Positions 29,694 to 39,018 of a DNA stretch of 64,000 bases are shown here, piece by piece. Position 1 is the first letter of the stretch, and each line of letters opens with the position of its first letter. The notes under the pieces are model-generated. The model made no database searches. It saw only the letters and a list, made by a program, of their open reading frames with translations, and had not been told where the DNA came from. The position numbers were made by a program, and so were the translations under genes. The stretch is from assembly GCA_021732975.1 (NCBI GenBank), contig JAKFWC010000010.1, forward strand, positions 124,001 through 188,000. Reading direction: 5' to 3'. The stretch comes from Planctomycetaceae bacterium (GTDB lineage Bacteria; Planctomycetota; Planctomycetia; Planctomycetales; Planctomycetaceae).

Positions 29694-31316
29694 GTGACCT
29701 TGCGAATGCTGATGAGTGTCTGCGTGGTCTGGTATGGGGTATTGAGTACGCCCCTGCTGGCTGCCGACAGGGCGGAAAAAAAAGATGCGACGCCAGTCAC
29801 ATACGACCAGGTGCGCCCGACGTTGAAGAAGCACTGCGTGACGTGTCACAACGCCGATCGTCCACGCGGTGATCTGGATCTCTCGTCGATCGGTGCGATC
29901 AAAGCGGGTTCGGGTTCAGGGCCGGTCGCCGTGGTGGGAAAGCCCGATGAAAGCCCGCTCTTCACGATGCCCGCGCATCTCGAAGAACCATTCATGCCGC
30001 CGAACAGCCCGAAGATTCCGCAGCGTGAACTCGATCTCTTGCACCGCTGGATTCTTGGCGGTTTGCGTGAAAAAGGCGAAGCACCCGGCAATCCATCCCC
30101 GAGTGTGGCTGCGGTTACCAAGCCGTCCGCCTCACTCATTCATCCGCTGCCGCAAGCCACGGCGATCACCGCCCTCGCGGTCAGCCCGGTGGCCCCGTTA
30201 GCAGCCGTCTCCGGTCGTGGACAGGCCATTCTGCTGTCGCTCGAAGAGAAGAAGGCCATCCGGGCGATTGAGTTTCCAGAAGGCGATGTGACCGCCTTGC
30301 GGTTTTCGCGCGACGGCAGTGCGTTGCTCATCGGCGGCGGGGTGGCAGGGCAATCTGGGAAAGTGCTCGGCGTGGATGTGGCCACCAGCAAGCCGCTGTT
30401 CGAACTCGGCGACGAGGCCGATACTGTCCTCGCCGTGGATCTGTCCACCGATAAACAGTTCGTCGCGCTCGGCGGTCCCGGACGTACAGTGAAACTCTTC
30501 CGCACCGCCGACGGAGAAAAGGTCGCCACACTCAAGAAACACACCGACTGGATTCTCGCGGTGGCGTTCAGTCCCGATGGGCTGCTGCTCGCCAGCAGTG
30601 ACCGATTCGGGGGCGTGCAGGTGTGGGAAACGGAATCCGGCGAACCGCTGCACACGCTCCGCGGGCATACCGGACCCGTGTCGGACCTCGCGTGGTCCAG
30701 CGATTCCGATCGACTCCTGACCGCCAGCCAGGACGGCACCCTGCGCTGGTGGGACATGCACCGGGGCACGGCCCTATCGCAGTGGGACGGCGGCGTCGGC
30801 GGCGTGTTGACCGTGGCGATTTCATCCCAGCAACAAGTCATTTGTGGCGGCCGTCAGCGCCGGGTCACCGTTGCGGATGCCACCGGAAAGCCTCTTCGTC
30901 AGGTCACCCTGAAGGATGAAGTGGCGAAGCTGGGAGTCACCGGCGACGGCAAGTTTGCGGTTACCGGGGACGCTGCGGGGAACGTAATACTGGTGTCTCT
31001 CACGACGGAGGCCGCACCAATACCGTTGTCGTTGCCGATCGACTCCACCTTGGTTCGTCGCCCTACACCAGTACTGGCGAAGCGAACCGCGGCTCTACCG
31101 GCGAAGCCAATCGTTCTGGAAGCGACCGCTTCCTCACCAGACGACCCGTCAAACGCGACGAACGATTTGGCCGCCGCCAGGCGGGCTGCGGCTCAAGCCG
31201 AAGCCGCGGTGAAATCGGCCGAAGAAGCGCTGGCCCGTGCACGTGAAACAGCCAAGACATTGCAGGCGATGATTCGTGAGCGTGAAGCCGCAGTGCAGAA
31301 GAAATCTTCGAATTGA
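29694..31316 (+). CDS. Planctomycete cytochrome c domain fused to WD40 repeats
   Basis: A 540-residue exported protein. The N-terminal planctomycete-type cytochrome c domain has one haem motif, CVTCH, in LKKHCVTCHNADRPRGDLDLSS, and the terminal PQRELDLLHRWI helix. A beta-propeller follows (about 150-440) with WD-type strands such as WILAVAFSPDGLLLASSDRFGGVQVWE and VSDLAWSSDSDRLLTASQDGTLRWWD. The last 60 residues are a helix rich in Ala, Arg and Glu. Probably a periplasmic electron-transfer or docking protein. GTG 29694 or ATG 29706 could start it; neither has a strong ribosome site. It is the companion of the DUF1549/1553 protein. Confidence 0.9.
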   Translation: MTLRMLMSVCVVWYGVLSTPLLAADRAEKKDATPVTYDQVRPTLKKHCVTCHNADRPRGDLDLSSIGAIKAGSGSGPVAVVGKPDESPLFTMPAHLEEPFMPPNSPKIPQRELDLLHRWILGGLREKGEAPGNPSPSVAAVTKPSASLIHPLPQATAITALAVSPVAPLAAVSGRGQAILLSLEEKKAIRAIEFPEGDVTALRFSRDGSALLIGGGVAGQSGKVLGVDVATSKPLFELGDEADTVLAVDLSTDKQFVALGGPGRTVKLFRTADGEKVATLKKHTDWILAVAFSPDGLLLASSDRFGGVQVWETESGEPLHTLRGHTGPVSDLAWSSDSDRLLTASQDGTLRWWDMHRGTALSQWDGGVGGVLTVAISSQQQVICGGRQRRVTVADATGKPLRQVTLKDEVAKLGVTGDGKFAVTGDAAGNVILVSLTTEAAPIPLSLPIDSTLVRRPTPVLAKRTAALPAKPIVLEATASSPDDPSNATNDLAAARRAAAQAEAAVKSAEEALARARETAKTLQAMIREREAAVQKKSSN

Positions 31317-31388
31317 GTTTCTCGCTGGCGCGTAGCGTCAGCAGCAGCCTTGCTGTTGCAGCGGGTGGGTCGTTGTGGAGTCCGGAGC

Positions 31389-32624
31389 ATGTTCGATCGT
31401 CGAATCGTTGTCTGTGTCGGCCTGATTTGCGGCAGTTTCGTCAACTTCGGGATTGCCGAAGATTGGCCGATGTGGCGGGGGACGCGCGGGGATGGCATCA
31501 GCCTCGCCGAGAATGTCCCGCTGAAGTGGTCGGCGACGGAGAACATCGCGTGGAAAACGCCCGTGCCGGGGGTGGGTCGGTCTTCGCCGATCGTGCTGGG
31601 AGATCATGTTTATCTCACCACAGGTGATCCCGCAGATGAAACACGGTGTGTGCTGGCGTTCGATCGCACCACGGGCCAACTCCTCTGGAATGTCTCGGTC
31701 CATCGGGGGCCGGGCGGCCAGATGCATCGCTTCAACACCACGGCGTCGAGTACGCCTGCCGCCGATGAAAAACGGGTCTATGCAGCGTTTGCTGACGATC
31801 AGGGCCTGCGGGTTGCGGCACTCGATCACACCGGCAAGATTGTTTGGAACGTCACCCCCGGCAACTTTTTCTCCAATCACGGCTTCGCAGCGTCGCCGGT
31901 GTTGTACGGTCCCGGGGTGATCGTCAATGGACATCAGGACGGCAACGCTTTTGTGGTGATGCTCGACCGGGCCACCGGTAAGGAAGTGTGGCGGTACACT
32001 CCTGCGGTGAGCCTGCGTTCCTTTTCCACACCGCTCGTCATTGAACATGATGGGCAGGATCAACTGATTCTTACCGGGTCGACGCAAACCGTCGCCCTGA
32101 ATCCGCTCACCGGTGAAAAAACCTGGTTCGCCGCCGGTCCCAGCGAAAAGTTTGTCTGCACGCCTTCGGTCGGTCACGGGATGGTTTTCAGTTTCGGTGG
32201 ATCGGATGCCAAGCGCGCCATGGCCGTCCGACTCGGCGGTCATGGCGACGTGACCGAATCGCACATCGTCTGGAGAAACGACAAAGCGATGCCGTACGTT
32301 CCTTCGCCTTTGCTCGTCGGTGACTTCCTACACATCGTCAACGATGCGGGCATTTACACGTGCCTCGATCCCGTATCAGGCAAGATTCTGCAGACCGGCC
32401 GCAAGTTTGGGCCCGTCTATAGTTCCCCGGTATCGGCTGCGGGACGCATCTACTTTTTTGAAGACTCGGGCCGCTGTACGGTAATCGAGAGTTCGGCCGA
32501 GTTCAATATTTTAGCAATCAACGAAATCGGCGAGGAAATGGTCACGACACCCGCTCCCACCAATCGAGGATTTTTCGTCCGAACCGACCGTCACCTCATG
32601 AACCTTCAAACGCTTGAGCACTGA
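31389..32624 (+). CDS. Secreted PQQ-like beta-propeller protein
   Basis: A 411-residue exported protein with signal FDRRIVVCVGLICGSFVNFGIA and a PQQ-type propeller built of repeats such as VLALDRATGKEVWRY-like segments: VLAFDRTTGQLLWNV, AALDHTGKIVWNV, VMLDRATGKEVWRY and LNPLTGEKTWF. The opening DWPMWRGTRGDGIS is the hallmark of the planctomycete outer-membrane-assembly-like (BamB-like) propeller group. PQQ binding itself is not shown. It may support protein assembly or act as a binding protein. A hairpin follows before the convergent gene. Confidence 0.88.
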   Translation: MFDRRIVVCVGLICGSFVNFGIAEDWPMWRGTRGDGISLAENVPLKWSATENIAWKTPVPGVGRSSPIVLGDHVYLTTGDPADETRCVLAFDRTTGQLLWNVSVHRGPGGQMHRFNTTASSTPAADEKRVYAAFADDQGLRVAALDHTGKIVWNVTPGNFFSNHGFAASPVLYGPGVIVNGHQDGNAFVVMLDRATGKEVWRYTPAVSLRSFSTPLVIEHDGQDQLILTGSTQTVALNPLTGEKTWFAAGPSEKFVCTPSVGHGMVFSFGGSDAKRAMAVRLGGHGDVTESHIVWRNDKAMPYVPSPLLVGDFLHIVNDAGIYTCLDPVSGKILQTGRKFGPVYSSPVSAAGRIYFFEDSGRCTVIESSAEFNILAINEIGEEMVTTPAPTNRGFFVRTDRHLMNLQTLEH

Positions 32625-32667
32625 TCGAAGCACGCCGAACTCAAACTGTCCGGGAAAGGTTATCGTT

Positions 32668-32690
32668 CTCGCATCCCTACGAGATGCGAG
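32668..32690. terminator. Hairpin between convergent genes
   Basis: CTCGCATC (32668-32675) pairs with GATGCGAG (32683-32690) around a 7-nt loop. It separates the stop codons of the PQQ-like gene and the minus-strand TPR membrane gene. No U-tract. Confidence 0.5.
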
Positions 32691-32714
32691 GAAAGTCTCC
32701 CTTCCGGCGAGTCG

Positions 32715-33941
32715 TTATTCATTCGCAAGGGACAGGCAGCCAAAGTGGCTGGTGGCGAGTTTATTGATCAACTTCTGGCCGTCGTCCTGAAATTGTCGCG
32801 GGTTCAACTGAATTGCCCGACGGGCGTGAGTGTAAGCCTGCGAAGATCGCTGCGTATCTTCATAGAACTGGGCCAAGAGGAAGTGGTTTTCAGCCGTCGG
32901 AGCGACCGCCAGCAACTCCAGATAAGCCGCTTCGGCCGCCGCAATCCGACCCAGCTTCCGTTCGCAATATCCTAAGCCCTGGCAGGCCTGCATGATTCCG
33001 GCGAGGCGTTCTTCCGTGGGGGCCGCCGATTGCCAACCAGCGTGCGCGCGGAAGTATCGATCACGGGCCTGCGCCCACGCGTTCGTGTTTTCGAGGATCG
33101 TGGCGCAGAGGTTGTTCATGGCAGGGTCGGAATCGGGAAGAGTCTGCAGCAATGATAGCGCCTCATCAGTTCTCCCCAGCATCGCGAGGGCTTGTGCTCG
33201 CTCCAACCTCGCAGCGCGAGTACTGACAGGGGAGAGCCTTACAGCCACTCGATCCTCCAAGTCGCGAACGACGGTTTCCAATTGAGCAACCAGTTCCGAC
33301 AACGGCTGCCGATTCCGAAGAGCAATCAGCGGATTCAATCCGTGGAGTTGGGCAGCGGCGAGTCTTGCCTCGCCGAATCGCATTTGGCCCACCAACTCCA
33401 TCACTTGATTGGCATCATGTCGCGACCGCGCCTCGACATACAGGACGGGCAACACCAGCAGCGTCAATCCCGCGGCTCCAGCGTACAGCCAGCGGTCCGA
33501 CGTGTAGTTGAAATGCAGCCTTTGGCTACTCACCGCCGCGATGGCCATTGCCGGCAGTAACACCATCAACAGAGCCAGCGCAGTGCGCATCAGCCAAGCG
33601 TGCGCCATGGCGAATGATATTGAAGCGGCAGGGATCCCGATCAGTAACGCCCCCATTACGACCAACAGAATGAAGATTTCCCCCATGATCCGCCCGCGAG
33701 AATCGATGCGGCAAGCCCGGTGGGAAATCAGCAACGCTACCGGCAACGCCGAGAGCAGATACACGAACAGCACATCGCGCCAAACGAATGGCAGGTTCAG
33801 CGCTGTCCAGCCGGCATGCGACTCGCCAGGGAACACCATCGTCAGTCCGGCGACCAAACCGGCGAGAACCGCAACTGTTCGTACGACGGCGTTGTCAGGC
33901 GTCATGAGTCTATCGGATTCTGAATGCGTTGGGGTCGGCAT
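32715..33941 (-). CDS. Membrane protein with TPR repeats
   Basis: A 408-residue protein with five or so hydrophobic segments in residues 20-170, then a soluble helical part. TPR-like units are visible: RLERAQALAMLGRTDEALSLLQTLPD, CERKLGRIAAAEAAYLELLAVAP and FLLAQFYEDTQRSSQAYTHARRAIQLNP. The TPR part should project from the membrane and bind partner proteins. It begins 10 bp after the stop of the next gene upstream, so the two are almost certainly co-transcribed. No specific family was recognised. Confidence 0.7.
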   Translation of the reverse strand: MPTPTHSESDRLMTPDNAVVRTVAVLAGLVAGLTMVFPGESHAGWTALNLPFVWRDVLFVYLLSALPVALLISHRACRIDSRGRIMGEIFILLVVMGALLIGIPAASISFAMAHAWLMRTALALLMVLLPAMAIAAVSSQRLHFNYTSDRWLYAGAAGLTLLVLPVLYVEARSRHDANQVMELVGQMRFGEARLAAAQLHGLNPLIALRNRQPLSELVAQLETVVRDLEDRVAVRLSPVSTRAARLERAQALAMLGRTDEALSLLQTLPDSDPAMNNLCATILENTNAWAQARDRYFRAHAGWQSAAPTEERLAGIMQACQGLGYCERKLGRIAAAEAAYLELLAVAPTAENHFLLAQFYEDTQRSSQAYTHARRAIQLNPRQFQDDGQKLINKLATSHFGCLSLANE

Positions 33942-33951
33942 CAGGGAACTC

Positions 33952-35049
33952 TCAGACGACCGCCGCTGCCACGATAGCAGCGTCCCGACGGGCGGAGGCC
34001 CTGGGGCGACGCCAGATCATGCCATCATAAATGTAATGGAGAAATGCCGCGATGACATTGATGAAGAGCCAGGCCTGCAGGAATTGATGCTCGATCATCC
34101 ACCCAGATGCCCCCAGGACAATCGCAAAGAGGATCAGCACGGCAACCCACCGGGGCGCCAGCCATCCCAACATTCCCAACGCATCCCCTCGTTCGCAGTG
34201 ACGACGATGGACCATCCATCCGATCAGTCCCAGATATTCCGTCGCATGGAACAGGGCGGACGCCGTCGTGAGCATCAATGCCAGCGCCGGTTTTTGTGCA
34301 TGCACGGCCGCCAGCAGACTGAGGTAAAGCGTGCTGACGCTGATCAGGTAGGCGAGACGGCCCCAAGCCTGTTCCCGCCAGCGTGTGAGATCCCTGAGGA
34401 CCAGTCCGGCGGGGACTGCCGCCAGCAACCAGTCGGCCCGTTCCAGCCAGATGTCCGCGAACGATGATGACCATGTCCCGGCAGCGAGGCGAACTGTGAC
34501 ATACAGCAGAAACGCGCGAAAGAGGAATTTTTCGATCCGCAGCCCAGCCGTGCGCGCCGAGTCGGCCATGCGGTCATAAATGCGATAGACTCCGTGATGC
34601 TGAGCGGCAAAATGCCACGCATTCCAGACGTAGTCGATAGCGAGGAGACAGGTCAGCTTCCCGGTGGTCCATTGCACTCCCGCGCAAGTCACCACCACGA
34701 CGGCCGCGGCCCCGAAGAACAAGCCGCGCTGACGATTCAGCCGCTCCCGGTCGAGAAACACGACTGCCAGCGTGATCCAGCGATGCGGTGTCGTGACGAA
34801 ATAAACCTGCCAGAATCGCAACCCCTCGGTGCCCGCGAAGCCGTCGCCCATTGCCATGACGAGCAGCCAGACCGGCCAGAGCATGTTCGCAAAGACCAGG
34901 AGATCGAACCAGGGACCGACCAGCCATGCGCCGTACTTCACAGGAAGTTGCGTACCACTGGCTCGCGAAACCGGGATGTTCAGCGCCGTCACGGCATCAA
35001 TGGACCGCGACTGCCGCGTCACAGGCTCGTTGATGGTTGACCTCGCCAA
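33952..35049 (-). CDS. Polytopic membrane protein with a histidine cluster, unknown
   Basis: A 365-residue protein with about eight hydrophobic segments. A striking motif, WNAWHFAAQHHGVYRIYDR, puts H146, H151 and H152 near a membrane segment; H89 (TTPHRW) and a later FHATEYLG add further histidines. Such clusters bind metals in integral-membrane oxygenases, desaturases and the Brp/Blh carotenoid-cleaving family, but no relation to a named family was established. It is followed at 10 bp by the TPR membrane gene. The N-terminal 35 residues are polar and cytoplasmic. Confidence 0.65.
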   Translation of the reverse strand: MARSTINEPVTRQSRSIDAVTALNIPVSRASGTQLPVKYGAWLVGPWFDLLVFANMLWPVWLLVMAMGDGFAGTEGLRFWQVYFVTTPHRWITLAVVFLDRERLNRQRGLFFGAAAVVVVTCAGVQWTTGKLTCLLAIDYVWNAWHFAAQHHGVYRIYDRMADSARTAGLRIEKFLFRAFLLYVTVRLAAGTWSSSFADIWLERADWLLAAVPAGLVLRDLTRWREQAWGRLAYLISVSTLYLSLLAAVHAQKPALALMLTTASALFHATEYLGLIGWMVHRRHCERGDALGMLGWLAPRWVAVLILFAIVLGASGWMIEHQFLQAWLFINVIAAFLHYIYDGMIWRRPRASARRDAAIVAAAVV

Positions 35050-35112
35050 CGGATCCTCGTCATGATCGCCGTCCGATAGTCCCCTCCCTCCGGGGCTTGA
35101 CGGCTTTCGGTC

Positions 35113-35577
35113 TCATCGGGGTTCCAATGCAAAGTTGATCTCGTTGCCACTGCGCGGCTCCACCTTTGCGGAGAGCGGGGACGCAGTGTAGTCGGAGTAC
35201 TTGGCGGGAATGCGATCCTTAACGGGAACGATCACCGTTGGCTTGGGAGCAATGCCGGCTCCGTCGGGAACGATTTCGGGTTCTTCCTCAACCGTTTGCG
35301 TGATGACGACGCGGAACTCTCCCGCCATCGAGCCATCACCGTCTCCATAGGTTGAGAGCGTGTAGGTACCATCTTCCTTCACCTCTCCGCCGGCCGTCTT
35401 GCCGCTTTGGGCATTCTTTGGAATGAAGGCGATCGAACCACCGCCTGCCATCGGCTTATCGTTGAATTTCACCGCTCCGTGTACGGTATAGACGGGAACA
35501 TTGGCGGTATTCCCACCACAACCGAGCACCAAGAGTGGCAACAGGCAGACGAGCTGGATGACAACGGACTTCTGCAT
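35113..35577 (-). CDS. Lipoprotein, DUF1559 copy 3 partner
   Basis: A 154-residue lipoprotein with lipobox VLGC (C20). The mature chain has the partner-domain pattern: YTVHGAVKFNDKPMAGGGSIAFIPK, EDGTYTLSTYGDGDGSMAGEFRVVI and a C-terminal block VKDRIPAKYSDYTASPLSAKV, with EINFAL as last strand. It resembles the proteins at 18601 and 36795. The open frame extends back to 35796 inside the DUF1559 gene; ATG 35577 is chosen because the signal peptide begins there. Downstream partner of DUF1559 copy 3, 73 bp apart. Confidence 0.8.
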   Translation of the reverse strand: MQKSVVIQLVCLLPLLVLGCGGNTANVPVYTVHGAVKFNDKPMAGGGSIAFIPKNAQSGKTAGGEVKEDGTYTLSTYGDGDGSMAGEFRVVITQTVEEEPEIVPDGAGIAPKPTVIVPVKDRIPAKYSDYTASPLSAKVEPRSGNEINFALEPR

Positions 35578-35650
35578 CGGTGGGCTGGTTTCCAACTTCA
35601 GGACTCGAATGAGGCCGCCATGCCGAGGGGAGAATTCTCGTCGGTGCTGG

Positions 35651-36700
35651 TCAGAATTCGCCGAGGACTTCTCCGCCGCTGCGGGTTCCGAGTGCTTGCC
35701 AGATCGACAGATTGATATTGTCCGAGAAAAATCGGACGCTGCCGTCACCCATGGTCGCGTGAACGCCCCCGGTGTGATAGCTGCGGGCGGCCGCATGCAG
35801 CTCGGAATACGGAGAACCGATCTGCACGCACGGCATCCCCTCGCTCAGGCCCGTTCGGCAGCCCCAAACGCCGTCGGGGACGGCACTATTGGGACCGTTA
35901 AGCGTGCTGAAGATGTTTGCCCCCATGACCCCATAGAAGGCCGTTCCACGAGTATCCAGTGTCGGGAGATCCTGATGATCTCCTTTCCTACGGAAAGCGC
36001 GGTATTTGAGTTCGCTGAAGGCAATGGTATTCGTGGTCCCATCGACAAGATCGCGCATCTTGAAATTGGAATTGGTGCCAAAGACGCCGCCGACCGTGGG
36101 GTTCACATTATAAACCTGACCGTAACGTCCCTTGCCGTACGAAGCAGCATAATTCCCGCGCGCCAGATCTTCCATACCCGTACCATTCCCCATCAGTTCC
36201 TTACGAAACGGATGAGTCGGACACAGCATCGCGGGAAGGTGCGCTCGGCCGACCGTGATGCCCACATTGAAGTAGGTACCATTGCCAAACCAATCGACGA
36301 CTTCGGGGCGTTCCGACACAATTTTGGAGAACCCGTTGTAATGCGCGGTCTGATCAAGGTAAGGCAACAGGAGGGCGATCCACGGTGCGCCAATGGCCCG
36401 ACCGCCGTCCGCCCCACCGGGTCCGGAGCCGTTCGATCCATTCGGATTGTCGGGACCGTTGGCACCGGTGAGTGTCCGGCCGTTGATCGTACCCGGCGGA
36501 AAGACGTTGAAGTTGTCATGATAATTGTGAAGTGCCAGACCCAATTGCTTGAGATTGTTGCGGCACTGGGTGCGCCGTGCCGCTTCGCGGGCCTGCTGCA
36601 CAGCAGGGAGCAGCAGCGCGATGAGGATCGCAATGATCGCGATCACGACGAGCAGTTCGATCAGTGTGAAGCCTGACTGCTTCCGACGACCAGCTTTCAT
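35651..36700 (-). CDS. DUF1559 pseudopilin-like protein (copy 3)
   Basis: A 349-residue DUF1559 protein. Leader KAGRRKQSG precedes FTLIELLVVIAIIAI and the AVQQAREAARRTQCRNNLKQ block; the end carries YHTGGVHATMGDGSVRFFSDNI and GEF. The start at 36700 (ATG AAA GCT) is preferred to 36730 because it directly precedes the leader. The middle is Gly/Asn-rich (NGPDNPNGSNGSGPGGADGG near residue 80) and differs from the other copies. It lies between the lipoproteins of copies 3 and 4. Confidence 0.92.
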   Translation of the reverse strand: MKAGRRKQSGFTLIELLVVIAIIAILIALLLPAVQQAREAARRTQCRNNLKQLGLALHNYHDNFNVFPPGTINGRTLTGANGPDNPNGSNGSGPGGADGGRAIGAPWIALLLPYLDQTAHYNGFSKIVSERPEVVDWFGNGTYFNVGITVGRAHLPAMLCPTHPFRKELMGNGTGMEDLARGNYAASYGKGRYGQVYNVNPTVGGVFGTNSNFKMRDLVDGTTNTIAFSELKYRAFRRKGDHQDLPTLDTRGTAFYGVMGANIFSTLNGPNSAVPDGVWGCRTGLSEGMPCVQIGSPYSELHAAARSYHTGGVHATMGDGSVRFFSDNINLSIWQALGTRSGGEVLGEF

Positions 36701-36794
36701 GAGGGAGACCCTTGACGATGGAAAGAACATAGCATGCTTAATAAATCGCTTGCGCTGTGACGTTCTCTGTTGGAAGTTGCCTCGTCCGTACGGA

Positions 36795-37262
36795 TCACTT
36801 TGCCCCGGGCGGCCCGGTCAACTCGAATGTGAATTGATTCTCACCACTCTGCTTGACCTCGGCACTGAGTCCGCTTTCAAATTGATTCGCATAATTTGCC
36901 GGAATGAGAGAACGGCTGATATAGGGAGATTTCAGTTCGCTCTCGGGAACGGTTTCCTGAATGGGGGCCGGCTCTGATTTCCCGTCGCGACGACGGCGTT
37001 CGATGGCCTGAATAGACACTTGATGCTTGCTGACCATCGCCCCCGGGCGACCGTTGGCGGACAAACTGAACTTGCCATCGGCGGCCGTTTGACCGATCGA
37101 GGACGGTCCTTTGTCTTCAGGGATAAACACCACGTCGGCGTTCGCCAGCGGCTGCCCATTGTAGAGCACCGTTCCGCCAGCCGGTGCCATAGCCGGACCT
37201 CGATCGCCGCAGCCAGTCATCAATATCACCGCCACCAAGCAAGCCGCTTGACGGATTCTCAT
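36795..37262 (-). CDS. Lipoprotein, DUF1559 copy 4 partner
   Basis: A 155-residue lipoprotein with lipobox MTGC (C18). The mature domain reads GGTVLYNGQPLANADVVFIP, then ADGKFSLSANGRPGAMVSKHQVSI, ending with SRSLIPANYANQFESGLSAEV and the strand NQFTFEL, the same layout as the other DUF1559 partners. ATG 37262 starts the signal peptide; the frame is open to 37349. It follows DUF1559 copy 4 by 90 bp on the same strand. Confidence 0.8.
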   Translation of the reverse strand: MRIRQAACLVAVILMTGCGDRGPAMAPAGGTVLYNGQPLANADVVFIPEDKGPSSIGQTAADGKFSLSANGRPGAMVSKHQVSIQAIERRRRDGKSEPAPIQETVPESELKSPYISRSLIPANYANQFESGLSAEVKQSGENQFTFELTGPPGAK

Positions 37263-37352
37263 GAGTGTCACTTCCGCATTCACAGAGATTGAACTTTCCA
37301 ACTCGAGAGCCTGCGGCAGTCTGAGCAACGCCCGAGTGCCGTCGATCATCCG

Positions 37353-38420
37353 TTAGAAATCCCCCACCGTGCCGCCATCGGCCCGGCCTCCGAGACTCTG
37401 AAAGAGTTTATGGTCGAGGTTTTCGCTCAAAAACTTGACCGAGCCATCGACGAGAACGAACTGTGCCCCGCCAACATGCTTCGACTTGAAGCCCCAGGAA
37501 TAGTTGTAATTGCCGGGATCGATACACGCCGGATTGGTGATTTTCGTCGAATTGTCGCAGGTCGTGAACTCATTGATCGGAGTGACGGTGGAGCACTGAG
37601 CGGCCCCATTGGAATTTCCGTGCCACCAGCCGCGTCGATGGTGATTAGCATCGTCGTTGGTCGGGTCCGTATTCCAACTGCAGGTGGCCAGCGTCTCGCC
37701 CACGAAGATCGTGTTCGTCGTGCCGTCGATGACATCCGAAATCGTCAGCATCACCCCATAATAGGAGAACATCCCCGAGACGAGCGCCGGGTTGCTGCTG
37801 CGTCCGTAGTTGATCGCTGCAGCTTGGGCATCCGCCGGATTTGATCCTAACTCGGCGAAGACGTTGTACGGCGCGCACGTGGCCCCGATGCTCGTTGCTT
37901 GAGATCCAATCGATCCTCCATAGCTGGCCTGAACCCAGCCCCGAAAGGAAGTCGGACCGGTGTCGCTCGGGCACATCGCATAGGGCACCTGATGCGTCCG
38001 CGCCTCCTGGCCATCCGCGAGGATCTGCCGCCCGACATAGCCCGGCGTGCTGCCCCAGACGGTGGCGGCGTTGTTGCCAAAATCAAGCTGATTAAACAGC
38101 GGTGCCTGATCCATATAGGGCAGAATGCGAACCTGCCAGCCAATCCGCGGATTTGTCGTATTCGGATGCGCGTTGGCCAAACCCGATGGAGGGAAGAACC
38201 CGAAGGAACTGTTATAGTTATGCAGCCCCAGGCCGAACTGTTTGAGGTTGTTCTTGCATTGCGTGCGCCGTGCCGCTTCGCGGGCCTGCTGCACGGCTGG
38301 CAACAAGAGCGCAATCAAGATCGCGATGATGGCGATGACCACCAGCAACTCGATCAGTGTGAAGCCCCGCCGGTAACCGGAACGCGATGAAGACGTATTG
38401 TCCATTGTGAAATAATCCAT
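37353..38420 (-). CDS. DUF1559 pseudopilin-like protein (copy 4)
   Basis: A 355-residue DUF1559 protein with leader SSSRSGYRRG before FTLIELLVVIAIIAI and the AVQQAREAARRTQCKNNLKQ block. The end has KHVGGAQFVLVDGSVKFLSENL and a GDF tail; the usual GDG of the family is VDG here. The middle contains CDNSTKITNPACIDPGNYNYSWGF, with cysteines that may form disulfides outside the cytoplasm. ATG 38420 or 38405 could start it. First gene of the pair and divergent from a DUF1501 gene. Confidence 0.92.
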   Translation of the reverse strand: MDYFTMDNTSSSRSGYRRGFTLIELLVVIAIIAILIALLLPAVQQAREAARRTQCKNNLKQFGLGLHNYNSSFGFFPPSGLANAHPNTTNPRIGWQVRILPYMDQAPLFNQLDFGNNAATVWGSTPGYVGRQILADGQEARTHQVPYAMCPSDTGPTSFRGWVQASYGGSIGSQATSIGATCAPYNVFAELGSNPADAQAAAINYGRSSNPALVSGMFSYYGVMLTISDVIDGTTNTIFVGETLATCSWNTDPTNDDANHHRRGWWHGNSNGAAQCSTVTPINEFTTCDNSTKITNPACIDPGNYNYSWGFKSKHVGGAQFVLVDGSVKFLSENLDHKLFQSLGGRADGGTVGDF

Positions 38421-39018
38421 TCCAGACGAGACCCGCTTAATAACAGTTGGCCTAACCCGAACGTCTAAAGACCGTGCTCATTGGGCAGGACCACATAAAA
38501 TACCGCCTGACACCGGAGCACGTTGCACCATCGATTTTCAGTAGAAACTGTCGCTGCGTATCATTTTGCAGGACACCTCATCAGTGAATGTCTCCAGCCT
38601 TTCGTCGTCCAGAAATGGAATCATTGAATCGGCCGCGGGCACCTTCCCAATAGGAACACATTCCCGTATTGGCACTTTCTGTTGGCGGCACGATGATCAG
38701 AATGCCAAGCGAATGTGAGGAAATCGTGAGCGTCAAATGAAGAATTCCGTACCGTCGGACAACTCGGTAGATACACGGAATCGGTGCCGTCCGTCTGCAT
38801 GCGTCAGCATCCTGTTGTCGAGACTTAAAGCGTGAGAAGCTACCACCGAGCCGCTAACGCTTCAAAGTGCCATGACTATCAGCGGTTCAGCGAAAGCTTC
38901 GACCTCCCGACCGACGGTACTGTCAAGAATCGGATTTCATTGCACGAGCGTGATGGATATATTCTCAATGTGTTGATGCGATGACGAAGCAACGTCACTT
39001 CGATGGAAGAGCGGATCC
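38421..39018. other. Divergent promoter region, no gene recognised
   Basis: About 600 bp between DUF1559 copy 4 (minus) and DUF1501 copy 2 (plus). It must carry both promoters. No convincing short gene, RNA or palindrome was found. AT-rich patches occur around 38490-38520 and 38610-38640. Confidence 0.5.

Noticed and set aside
31338-32264. A 308-codon minus-strand open frame
   Set aside because: Antisense to the PQQ-like propeller; it is the usual mirror of its repeated glycine and aspartate codons.
33508-36676. Plus-strand open frames of 319 and 391 codons
   Set aside because: They lie across the minus-strand membrane, lipoprotein and DUF1559 genes, whose leaders and lipoboxes are clear.
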